NCBI GenBank assembly: GCA_021014325.1
Contig: CM037472.1
Span: forward strand, 19,143,063-19,207,062
Length of the DNA stretch: 64,000 bases
Direction: 5' to 3'
DNA from: Plazaster borealis
Lineage: Eukaryota; Echinodermata; Asteroidea; Forcipulatida; Labidiasteridae
The notes under the pieces were generated by a model. It was not told the origin of the DNA, ran no database searches, and was given only the letters and a program-made list of their open reading frames with translations. Positions within the stretch are counted from its first letter, which is position 1. Each line of letters starts with the position of its first letter. The position numbers and the translations under genes are program-made. Shown here one piece after another: positions 1 to 12,300 of the stretch.

Positions 1-203
1 ACAACATCATTTTCTCATAACCTGCACCAGGAGTGTCAAGTTGACAAATATGGCGCGGTACAAATGGCCATTATTATTATATACAGCTGCCTGCACAAAT
101 ACAAAATATTACATAATTAATACAATCTTATAAACTTCTTTCGAAATTTCTTGAATCAAGAATGTTGAAGATGAACCCTGTGGTTGTTTTCTATTTTTTA
201 CAG

Positions 204-333
204 CGATCAGAACGGCAACGTGTGGAGCTGCCTGAGAGACCTAGAGCGAACCAACGCCTTGGGTTACCAGTGGACAAAGTCAGGCAATAGTAAACAACTC
301 CTTGGATCACTTGGCATTGATTCCAGAAACATC
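204..333 (+). CDS. AFTPH: AFTPH coding exon (fifth from last)
   Basis: The acceptor is a T-rich tract ending TTTTTTACAG at 203 and the donor is ATC|GTAAGT at 334. The exon starts with one base completing a split codon and ends on a codon boundary. It encodes WSCLRDLE, then YQW and [12 protein letters not shown], the conserved block at the start of the aftiphilin clathrin-binding region. The open frame continues a little past the donor, but those residues are intronic. Confidence 0.92.
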
Positions 334-3300
334 GTAAGTACTAACCATGGTTTTATTATTAATTAGTAAACGCCTCGGAGAGTTTATGATTGGTCGAGGA
401 CTGGTCACACGGGGGTGTATTCACATGTGGTATAAAGACTAGCGCATAAATGGCCCCTAAAACAGGAATATTGTTGTGTAAAATTCTGTTTGCACTGTGC
501 TTGTTATGCAGGAACTATCAAAAATCTTAAGTTTTCAAAAATCAACAATTTTTTAAGCGTATTATTTTTGTGTTTTTTCAAGAACAGATGGTGCCAAGTG
601 CATGCGACGTGTACACGTAAACGCGCATAAAATGTATCAATTTAAGGTAGCTGGTACGCGCATTAAACCAACATAATGAAAAGCATAAGGCCGAACACCA
701 ACCAAAACATTTCTATGTATGCTGCCGTTAATTTTCAAAACTCAGTCTGGTTCTTGAAAATATGCACAAATAGAGAAAAATATGTACGTAAGAGATTAGG
801 TCCCATTCAAAAATTTAACAGGCTGGCCGCTGTTAATGGACCTCGCCTCCAGCTTGTTCCATTAACAGCGACCAGCCACCAACCAAGGTCATTACAACTA
901 AGTAAAGACTGGCTCCTCACACATGGTGTGCATTGTTTAATTTGGTTAGCAGTTCGGACATTTTTCTTGCAAGATTGTATAGTCTACTGCGTGCCTGTGA
1001 TAATACAAATATTGGATGCATGAGTGCATTGTCGTAATCATGAGGTAAAATCTGGATTATTCTATTTAATGAGGGGAAGCTGAGTGAAATTGGAAAGCCA
1101 GATTTCACTGAATAATACTCTGTGACAATGCACGAACGAAATGCATTCAATAGACACAGAAAGTCTTTTTAAAAAACCTTCTAATCAATGTGGACAATTC
1201 CGTGTAACACCAACCTTGTCCACCGTGACAAACGTTTGGACAAACGGGCGGGGAATTATTATTTTGAAAACGATGCTGCATAGCGTTCAAAGTGTCCAAT
1301 AATAATCCATATAGGACTCCTATATTGAATTTTGGAGCGTCGCGGCAGTACATGGCAAAATAAAGGATGACACGTGAGGCGTGTTCCACCAATCAAAAGA
1401 TAAGGATCTGTGTGATTTTCCTTTAATGTGGTTTTAAGATCTAGCAAAGTTAGGTTTATTACATAAATAGATAATCAGAGATTTAATGGCTGTATAATGT
1501 AAAGAGCCAAAATCCAAGCATTAATCTCCTCATGATGATCAGATCAAACTGCCACTTGCTGAAAATGTCAAAGCATACAAAGAGGTTTACCCATTATTAG
1601 GTCACGGCAAATCAACTCGCAAATAAACTTGTATCAACCCTCGCAATAGTGTTTGGAAGGTCAAGGCTATAAGGTTTACTGGGGCTGTTGACAGACGGTA
1701 CATAAAAGTGCGCCATGTTTAACTTTTATTTCAGCCTGAATCTTGTTTTTAGGATTTTCAAATTATGTGAAAAATTTACCCAGTCAGTTTCCCTTGTGGT
1801 TTATAACTTGATTTTTTAGGATTTTTGTTAAACCTGTGACACCAAGAAATATTAATTTGTTTGCACATTCGGTGTCAGCGTTTATATTTTAAAAGTCCAA
1901 TCATATTGTTGGTAGATCTTGTTCGTTGTATCGTTTGAAACCCTTAAAACCATCAAAGTATTTACCTTGGAGCCCTCATGGAGATACCCCACCCCAAGTC
2001 CGTATACAACACACTGTGTCTTGGAGTGAATCTTCCCTTCTTTCTCAAGCCCGGATTATTTCTCAGCCATCCACGCATCTTTGCCCGCAGGACATGTTGT
2101 CCGCATGATTGATTTACAGAGTGACTGCATGAGGTTGCGTTCACTTCAAATATAAAAAAAAGCAATCTTGGGAGATTCTCTATAAATTTGTCTTCAGTAT
2201 TCCTTTTATAGATTGTCAGCTGTTTTGTGATAGTTGAGGCTTATCAAGGTTTCTGTTCTTTCATGAAGTACTTCTGTGAGATCGCACTGCCCACAGAGTA
2301 TGGGATTAACTTATTGGAAATCCGTAGGAGAAAAAAAAGAGGACTTTGTCAAACCTGTTGGGTGGATCGTTAAGTATTAGTGTTGACAGTGCAGGCCTGA
2401 TGGTTCGTTCTTAAAAGGGCAAGGGCACCAAGGCTTTTTTTCTCATGGTAAAGGTATCCTCTATGGGGAAATTGTAAATTTCTATTGGAACATATCAAGG
2501 GGCACCAAGGCTATAACCAGGGGCAACGGAGGCAATTGCCTCTATCGCCTCTGTGCAGCTTCAGGCCTGCAACGCGTTGTGTATAATACAGGTAGCATTC
2601 CAAATTCACTTCATCATTTCGCACATTGTAAGCGTTTCAGTGATTCTCCTAGCCTGTCAAGTCTATGACGTTTAACAAAATTAGTTATTTCAAAGATGAA
2701 ATCCATTGAATCTTCTGGATTTCATAATGAACAATTTTGAAAACGTGACTGTATAACTTGTGACAGTTTTGCATATATTCCGTCAGTATTTCCTCAAAGA
2801 TGAGGGCGCTTTTAGGCGGAAATACTTTTCAGGGTGATTGGTCCTTGAACCAACTTCACGTCAGAGTCATCCTTTGTGTTTTGTCCCCAGTCCTGTACTA
2901 TACTGTGGCATGTGGTTTGAAGGCTGTCGTCATCATGTGAGCAGTCTCTATGATATGATAATGCAGAAAAATCAAGCCATACTATGACTTGGATTGAACA
3001 GGTTCAGTTCATTTTGTATGACTATAACGTATGAAAATGAATGCTCCTGAATTTTCAAGATCCAGGCCTGATACTTCACGGAGGTAGCTGAAGCAATTGC
3101 CTCCATGCCCCTGGTCATTGCCTTTGTGCACCTTGAAATGTTTGATTAAACATTTATTTGTCCTCATAGAAGTGCCCATATCAAGGAAAAACTTCCTTGC
3201 ACATACAAGAATGAATAAGGTGTAACTTAAATGAGAGCACCCTGGGTAACATTCCAACTGTTTTTAACTCTCTCTTTAAATGACAAGCAACACCATTTTT

Positions 3301-6300
3301 TTGATTGATTTAAAAGTGTCTCACCTACTTCTACAAGCCTTGAACATGTTCATGTTGGAACAAAATCGAAGCTCAGTGCATAGTCAGGTGGTTAAGACAT
3401 CTGCTCTAGACCATACAAGGTCATGGTTAGGATTTCTGTACAAGTTGACTATGGATTTTTTCTTTTTCCCCCTTACAGTTTGTTGCATTCCACCAGCTGA
3501 TCAACAAATGTAGATCTTTGAAAACATGTGCATGGATTAGGACTCATGATTTGGTTTTGGAGTTTTTTTAAAGGCATTATTATTCATGAGTCAAACTAAG
3601 GTGTTCGTACTTGGGTTCTTCCTTTTCATCTTTCTCCATGGATTTCAGCCGATATTTCCAAGGGCCATAACACAATGCTTTCCTGGAGAAAGTCTGTGGG
3701 TGACTCTTCTAAAAGGGATTACCGTCTTATTCTCTCAGACTGAACAAGTGAAGTGGTCCATGTGTATTTTGAGGGGGAGAAAATAGGGCATATCACCTAG
3801 AGATATTTTCCCCACAATTTCTTCACAGGTGGGTAACCGATGCCTGTGACCTTTTCTCGTCAAATTTATTCTCTTGTCAAGAAGTACAGGGAAAGTGGAA
3901 CAACATCTTGAAACTTCATCCTGTGGCAAATAGCATCTCATTGAGAAGAAGGGCAACGATGGCTGTTGCCTCTTTGTGTTGTGACAGCAGCGAGAAGGTG
4001 AATGAAACGGTTCTTGAGTGGATTGACTATAGACTCACGTTTCTTATGGATAAAAATTGAATCGATTGGTTACAATGAGGAAAAAGGGGAGACCGAATTC
4101 GATCAGGAACTATGCGGTGAATGGTGCCACAAAGGAGAAGGTTCCGTTAAGAGGATGCAAAGTTGAAATGAATCGCAACGATGTTATGATTTGGAAAATT
4201 GGAAATATGGAATCTGATTAAGCGTGGGCAATAATGCAAACTAAGATAGTACAGGTCAGATACTTCGTGGAGGCAATGGAGGCAATTCCCTCCATGCCCT
4301 CTGGTCATTGCCTTGCTGCCCTGTGGAATGCTTCAGGAGAAATGTACATTTCCCTGCGTTCAGGTGCTCTTCACTAAAGGTTATAACTGCCTTGTCCTTA
4401 AACCCTGCAGAAAGGGACCTGTTTGGTCGTTACATCCCTGTGTTCAAGTTTTTTTCCATAATTTAAGAAGGGTTTTTTTTCCGGGTTTTTTACGATTTTT
4501 TTCTTCTTCTCTCTAAGTGTGTTATTAACATGTCCAGGTATTGCGTGGGTTAGTTTTAGATTATTTGTTTGCTTAATTAATTAATCAGTGTACGGGTAAA
4601 ACCAAAATATAATATTCTTTATTCCCGATGCAAATTTAACATCTATTAATTAAGTTTTATTAGTTGGTTGCATCTACCATGGACAACTGACATACCGATT
4701 TTGGACACAAAGGATGCTGGCAGAGTTTCGTCCTGCCCTCTTCTAAACAAACTACTGTCCCATGTTGATTGACACCCCTCTATATAGGACGTGTGGCATG
4801 GTCCAGCTTAAGATATCGTGGCATATGAGCTGACCTGGGCCCAATTTCATAGAGCTGCTTAAGCACAAAAAGTAGCTAAGCACAACAAAATTATGCTTAC
4901 CAGAACAGGGTTACCAGCCAAAATACCATGTCACATGTACAATTTGTGACTGGTATCCTGCTCATTTCTGCTAAGCAAAAAATTGTTAGTAATATTTTCT
5001 GCTTAAGCAGCTCTATGAAATTGGACCCAGTGTGTAAGATGTGGTTAAAGACAATGGAAATGTTAAACTGTGTCTACATGAGATGTCAACGTCTCTCTTT
5101 GCAGTCAGGCCTGATACCCAGAGGATTGCCGGGTGTGTCTGTTACACACTTTGTTTTGCATTTATCTTTCATTCTACACATGTACGTTTTGGTGACAGGC
5201 ATGATTTTCTTCCTACTTTAATCTGATTTTGGATGTTTTTGCCCTCAGAAGAATCTGACTTTAAACAAATAAAATAGCTCTAAAAGTCTATTAAAGCCTC
5301 TACCATGTAGGCCAGCCCTTGTACTCATTCAAATTTTTCCAATTTTCCCCAAGGGCCAAATGTCATGCCTGAGGTGAACAATTTAGACTGGACCAACAAG
5401 ATTCTTTAAATTGAAGTATGGGTCTCACATGCTGTACTTCTACACTTCCACTTGTATTACATGTTGTTGAACAATTTGTTGAACAATGACACTAGGTTTG
5501 TTTCAAATTGTAGCATCTTTTCACCATGTATACTGCAAGTTCCTGCTAAACCGATGGAAAATACTCAAGATTGCATCAGTTTGTCTGAGTACATATAGCT
5601 CCATCACCGAGATCATTCTTTTCGTTAACCCTTTAAAGACCATTCATTTCTGTATAATCGTCACCATGAGCCCAGATTGCAAATTTTGTTGATTTTTTGC
5701 AAGACAAAATTTCCAGGAAGAATGTCTTGGGGAAGAAAAAAAAAAAAAAAAAAAGTTTTTTTTTTTTTTAGTTGTAGATTCTATGTCAACATTGGAATCA
5801 TTTGAAAATGTCAATTCAAGACATGACCTTTATTTTGATCTTTTTAGGTGAGTGGAAAGAGGTCAAATGTTGCGGTCGTTTGCAGCCGCTATGGCCAATT
5901 TGGTACAAGCTGCTTGTGGCTGCTGATGTTCTCTAAAGGGTTAAATTTAATTCTCTTCACTTTCTTTCAGAAATCTCTTGCAATGAGGTGTTTTTTTAGT
6001 GAAAATATTGTTCAGCTTTTTTTATGCTATTACCAGATATTACCATCTTCTATAATAATTTGTAAAACTCCTACACTTACATACAGCCCTTTGGCAGCCA
6101 CTTCTTCTTGCGTGATGCATGGTTCATAATTAAATTATTGTCAGTTTCATTTTTAAAATTTTTTTATGACATATCCCTCTTCTTCCACCTCTACTCTCGG
6201 CTTGCAATATTCACGGTGCTGCCGAGCCGAGCCACTCCGCTCCGATGTCAAGTCATGCTTGGAATTTTGGTCCTTATTACAATGTGCGTTAAGTAGGTTG

Positions 6301-9300
6301 GGTGTCAATTCATTACAGCGTCACAATGAAGCTATGACAGTCCTTCCCCTGTCACTATTCACAGCCCCGGCCACATCCTCTGCTCAGATTTCACCTCTAT
6401 TCTCACTTCACCCCGGATCTTGAGCCTCCGGGAGGTCCCTGTTTTGACTTACTCCGGAGAATTGCACGGCACACTTTGTTCAGTTCATGCCAGTTAAAGA
6501 AGTACGGGCTACTCAAGCGACCGTACTTTTTCTGCTACCTGAGTCTTGGGGAACGAGAGCGACATCCAATGTTTTTCCTTTGTGTTTCGTCGCCAGCGTT
6601 ATCCATACTGTTTATGTTATTGGTAAGTGGAACTTTCTGCGTGTGTGTCTTTGGTGTAGCTTTTAAGCGTAAAGAGCTTGGCTTCTGTTACACGGTCTCC
6701 GTTATTAATTCTTAGAAGTTGTCGTGTTGTTGACTTAAAACCGCTTGAAATTTCATCCTAATTCAATTTTGAAATGCTAAAAAAACTCTCCGATTCCTGC
6801 ATGGTTTGGTATCACCGTTTAGTGTAGCTTACCTCGCTGCACCCTCTCCTCTTTTCACACCTCAACTTTTTTTTCCGGGGCCCGCCACCGCCGTCGCGGT
6901 TGGCTCGATTTTAGAAAACTTGTTTTCACTGGCCTATTTTTCACATCTTGGATCGTCTAAAATTGGCTAGAATTTCCATGTCTTATCTAATTAGATGGCC
7001 CGGAGCAAGATGGCGAGTGATTTATTACCGCATCCTTCTTAATATGATTAGTAATACTCAATGGTGCTGGTCTTATGGGGGAGCTGAAGCTGGTACAGTG
7101 TCCACTATTAGATACTCAGTGAGATGCTGCTAGTCTTGAGACGGGTTGTTGGTGAGTTAGAGTACCTCGAACCGTCATCATCATCCCAACCATCATCCCT
7201 CCATCATCATCGTCCTCCTCATGGTCGCCATCGATGTACAGAGCAGTCTGAAGGCGAGGCAAGTGTGTTCTCCTCCTCAAGAAACTTTTGTTGATTTGAC
7301 ATCGGGCATCTTTAATTCCGATATTTGAAAAGGTCTGTTCACGGTGTAATTTATGTAATTTTTTTGTTCATGTGGAGAGTTATATGTTTGACAAGTTTTA
7401 GTGTGGAGAAGTAAAATACTGGTTTTATGGGACTTTAGTTGCGCTGGGACAGTCTTTTATACCATCTCATCTTTGAAACACGTCAAAAGGAAGGTTGTAC
7501 ATTGGCAGTGGCTGAAAGAGTGGCTGAAAGAGTAGCTACAGTTAAGGGCAAGATTCACTGCGTCGCCCCATGGTCTGCTTAAACTTCAATATTTCACAAA
7601 AACCACTGTCTCACGGTTTGGCCAATAGCCTAACGTGCGTACAGTTATTGTCCAACTTTTGTGATGTGTTGTCAGTGGGACCAAGTACTGAGTAGTCTGA
7701 GAAGAATTATCAGAGCTGCTCTCCATCGATGTAGTTCCTAATGATTTATTATTTAACGGTAAATCCAAGTAGCGTATGGGTGAAGGATGAGCGACTGATA
7801 AGAGCATTCTCTATCTGTTCATCAAATCTTGGAAATCAAGATGCATTGCGTGACCTATAAATATTAATGGAATTAACATTATGTAAAAATGTCCATTAGT
7901 CGCCGTGACAGATGTGCCCTTGATTTGGAGTTCTTTAGTTGAGGCAAACGTAGCCACTCGTTGTAGCTGTGCTCGCTGTCTACTCGGATTTCCATTGTTT
8001 TGAATTCTGTACGCTGTGACTGTGTTTATGAAACAATTTCCTATAAATGTTTCAATTATTTCCACGATTTTGTGCATTTGAGATAAATTTTGCAATTATC
8101 TTTGCTTTTTTTGCTTTTTTTGCTTTTTTCTTAATGTATGCAAATTCCTCATGTATGCAACTTTTTAATGTGTGCAAATTTCTAATATATATGCAAATTT
8201 CTAATGTATGCAAATTTAACCTGATGCAAATCCATAACCACCTTCTTAAGGTACATCGTCAGGCGAAGCGTAACTTGGGTACACTGCACACTTTAAGATC
8301 AGTGGTCTTCTTGGTCAATTAACATTGGCAAAGAGAGCCAGTGATAAAGTGGTACTCCGTCTAACCCAATCAGTCCGTAAGAAGGTTGCGTTTCAACTTT
8401 CATCTCTTGCCAATGACATTGGAAAGAGAGGGAGGATAGTACCTACTCTGTCTGGCCCTATAATCGCATTTTGTCTCATCTCGCCTCAATATCTCTGACA
8501 GTTTGTTTAATTCCCTCTCGTCTGCAGCTGGCATCTAAGAAGGCAGGGATGCCCATCTTTGCTCCCAACCTTGGGATGTTGATGCCCAGTAAACCCGTTG
8601 AGAAGCAGCTGGAGAGGCCCGACGGCTTGGGGAGTCTGACTCAGGAGAGCCCCGAGGGGGAACAGGGAACCATCTTGGCCACCGGTACACCATTGGTAAG
8701 CTGGGGTTTTTTTAAATTGGGAATTAGACTATGGTGGGTGAAGTGGCCATTGTAAAATTACTACCAGGGTTTAATTTCATAGAGCTGCTGAAGTACAACA
8801 GGTAGCTAAGCACAATAAAATCTTGCTTACCAGAATAAGGTTGCCAGCTAAAATAAAATGTTGAGTGTATTATTTGTGACTGATATCCTGCTTCTTTTTG
8901 CTAAGCAGAAAATCGTGAAGTAATATTTTCTGCTTAAGCAGCTCTATGAAACTGGGCCCAGTGCCCAATTTCATAGAGCTGCTTAAGCACAAAAAGTAGC
9001 TTAGCACAACAAAATTATGCTTACCAGAATACGGTTACCAGCCAAACTGCCATGTCACATGTACAATTTGTGACTGGTATCCTGCTCATATCTGCTTAGC
9101 AGACAATTTTTAAGCAATATTTTCTGCTTAAGCAGCTCTATGAAATTGGGCCCAGGTTGGTACATAAGTAAATTACCAACAGTTTCAAAGTTGACTTTTG
9201 TAAGGATCACAAGGAAAACATTGTACGTGTATATTTCATAATAGCATCATATCTCACACGAGGGAGGTTGCATGCAACAATTGGTGTATCTCAGTACCAT

Positions 9301-12300
9301 ATGGTTTGTGTGTATTTACGGTAAAAGTGTTATCAAGAAAAAAATGTTTGTGTACTTTCAAGCACCAAGGCAGGTAGGATATTTTTGTTGTTGAAAATAT
9401 GTAAAATTTGTAAGAGGAATTTTTCCTCTATTGGTTGAACATTATTCAGCCATAGTGCTCTTTCGCTTCTCTTTATTTCCTTTCGTTTTACCTGCATTGA
9501 AGGTGTTATGCAGGATAGGTAGAGCTGACAAAATAGTCGCTGACAGTGTTCAGCTGACAGTGTTCATCTTTTGTGTGATCAACCATATACAAAATACAAC
9601 AAGCCTATGAAAATTTGGGCCTAATCCGTTGTATGAGTCTGGAGATAATAGTGAAAAACCATGCACAATTTTCAGCATGTAAACACATTGTCCTTAATTT
9701 GGGTTGTAACAACCAAAATCAGCTGTTGCGTTTTTTAGGTTTTCAGATACAGTTTTCTTGAATATGACTTCATTTCAGAGGGAAACATTTCTCGGTAAAA
9801 ATGGTTCTAGTATGAACTTCATAATCAGTAAGCTTTCAGACTAAAACTAAACAATGATGTTTTTTATCCTCACTAATCACGTATACCTTTAAATCTATAC
9901 AATATATTATAATTCAGGTAAGCTAGAAGTGTGTCTCAAATGCATACTTCAGTATTTGTGCATATATGTGACGTCACAAATGGAGATTTAAAACAATCTA
10001 TTGCCATGAACATTTAACTTTGCGCTTAATTTGTTTCAGTGATATTAATCTTTTCGTTTTTTGTTGTCTTTCTTAATCGTCTCACCAATCGTTGTTGTTG
10101 TTGTTGTTGTTTTTTTTTTTTTGGGGGGGGGGGTTAAAAATAACTCAATTTTGTTGATTTAGAGTGTTTCTTTTCTCTTTGTAATCAATGCAATATAATG
10201 CCTCACCCAGTCAGGAGGAAAGAGTTTCACTCTGTGTTTGGATTGAGACAGAATTAGATATTCATTAAATAGCATGTTACCCATCGGAGCATGCATTGGT
10301 TTTTTTATTATCTCTACATCATGATGACCCTGCATGTGTAATAATCCAGATGATGTTATCTGTAATCCTACTCATTCCTTGTGTTGATATGAATTACTCA
10401 TGTTATGCACTGTATGTGAAATATTTCACCTTATTCTGTGTGAAGGCGTGATGCTATAACTACTACGTCTGGGCATGTCTAGGGGGAGGGAGACCAATTT
10501 CATACAGCCTGTAAGCACATCAACTTGCTAAGCATAGGAAAATCATGCTGAGCAAAAACAGGGTACCAGCCAAAATGCCATGAAGTTAATATTGTTGCGA
10601 CTGCTTCAACACTCATTCTTTGCTTAAAGCAGTATTTTCTGCTTACAGTCTTCATGAAATTGGGCCCTGATCCTGTAGAGGTGCTGCTGTGCTGAAAATA
10701 GCGCTTAGCAATAGTTTGCAAGCAGAAATTTTAAAGGGAACCTGTCACAAAACGATATCCTTTACAGGGTATTTTGCCTGGTAACCTGTACCTGCTAAGA
10801 TGCATTTTGGTGCTAAGCAGCTTTTATGAAACTGGTCTCAGACCCCAATTTTCTAGAGCTGGTAAGCTTAAGACATTCTTTAGTTTGTGTGCCAATAACA
10901 CAGCTCTATGACATTATTGCCTTAATCACAATTTGTAATGTATCTTCATTGTCCATCCAGTATTATTGCATTGCAAATGACATTACGCAGTATAAAATCT
11001 GCCATCTTTATTGGCAAGCATTTAACGATGCATTTTGCATAAAAAAAAAAGGAGTTGCCTGTATAGATTGTATTTATCAGGACCTATCTATATGAACCTC
11101 ATGCGCACATTTAGTCATGTGTAAATCAGAGAAGTTTGTAATTCAGGGAAGTTTGTCGGGGAAGTGTGTAATTCAGGGAAGTATGTCAGGGAAGTGTGTA
11201 AGTCAGGGAATTGTGTAATTCAGGGAAGTTTGTCAGGGAAGTTTTTAATTCTGGGAAGTGTGTAAATCAGGGAAATTTTCAGGGAAGTGTGTAATTCAGG
11301 GAAGTGTGTAATTCAGGGAAGTTTGTCAGGGAAGTGTGTAATTCAGGGAAGTTTGTCGGGGAAGTGTGTGATTCAGGGAAGTATGTCGGGGAAGTGTGTA
11401 ATTCAGGGAAGTATGTCAGGGAAGTGTGTAATTCAGGGAAGTGTATAATTTAGGGAAATTTTTCAGGGAAGTGTGTAATTCAGGGAAGTTTGTTAATTGA
11501 CTAGTTCAATGTTTTGAAGATACAATACACAGTATTCCTAAGATATGGGCACACATCCTGCTAGACATGTACATTATTTATGATGAGCTCACAGACCATT
11601 GCACACTGATGCACACCAAATGTTTCGGGAATTTGTTACGGTAACTTGAGAACAAATTTGCAACTGTAGGTAATTTCAAGTCAATGAAAGATAGCTCTTT
11701 TTAGAAAAAAAAAAACTGTCATGCAAAATTGATACTTTGTGAAGATTCCAACTTAGCTAGCTAGTACTGGGCAAGGGTTAATGGTGTTGAGCTGGGAAAC
11801 AGCCGTTTGTGGATCATCATCAGCGCACTGCATGTTTCTTGTGTTCTAGTTTAGCGTCATAGTCTGACAACCTTCTCCCATCCCTTCTTACAGGACGCAG
11901 TTCCTAAGGTTGAATTTGACTGGAGTAATAGTGGCCTGACTAACCCATTGGATGGTAAGTGCTTGAATGTCTAGACCCCCCTCATACTGACACTGGTTCA
12001 CACACCCTGTTATGTTAACATTGCCCGGCTTAACCTTATTGTGCATTCCTAACGCGAGTTATCCCGCAGAGGTAACACACAGGTGACGTAACCAGCGGTT
12101 TGCTCAGTAATAACGAACAACAAGTAAGTTTGTTTGTTTAGCTGAATTGCTATGATGTACTTAAGGCTGGATCCAAATTGGCGGCTATGTCTATGGCTAT
12201 GACTGTTGCTAAGGGTGCTGCTAAGGAGTCCTTTACTTCAACGCGTGATGACCTGGTGATCCAGCCGTAGCCGTAGCCGTAGCCATAGCCGCCAGTTCGG

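Larger units (their letters stand above)
334..8527. other. AFTPH intron (8.2 kb)
   Basis: No further coding exon is supported. It holds family B copies at 2392, 3062 and 4252, a family A MITE at 4837, a family G MITE at 5198, a piggyBac-type MITE at 5625, a relatively CpG-richer segment at 6180-7260 (including AAGATGGCG at about 7005 and an ATC microsatellite at 7170-7220), and the octamer cluster at 8130. 334-2391 shows nothing recognisable beyond short inverted tracts (about 820-875, GGCCGCTGTTAATGGA / TCCATTAACAGCGACC). Confidence 0.7.

Noticed and set aside
11120..11492. CRISPR-like regular repeats
   Set aside because: The units abut without unique spacers and vary in length; it is a minisatellite in an animal intron.
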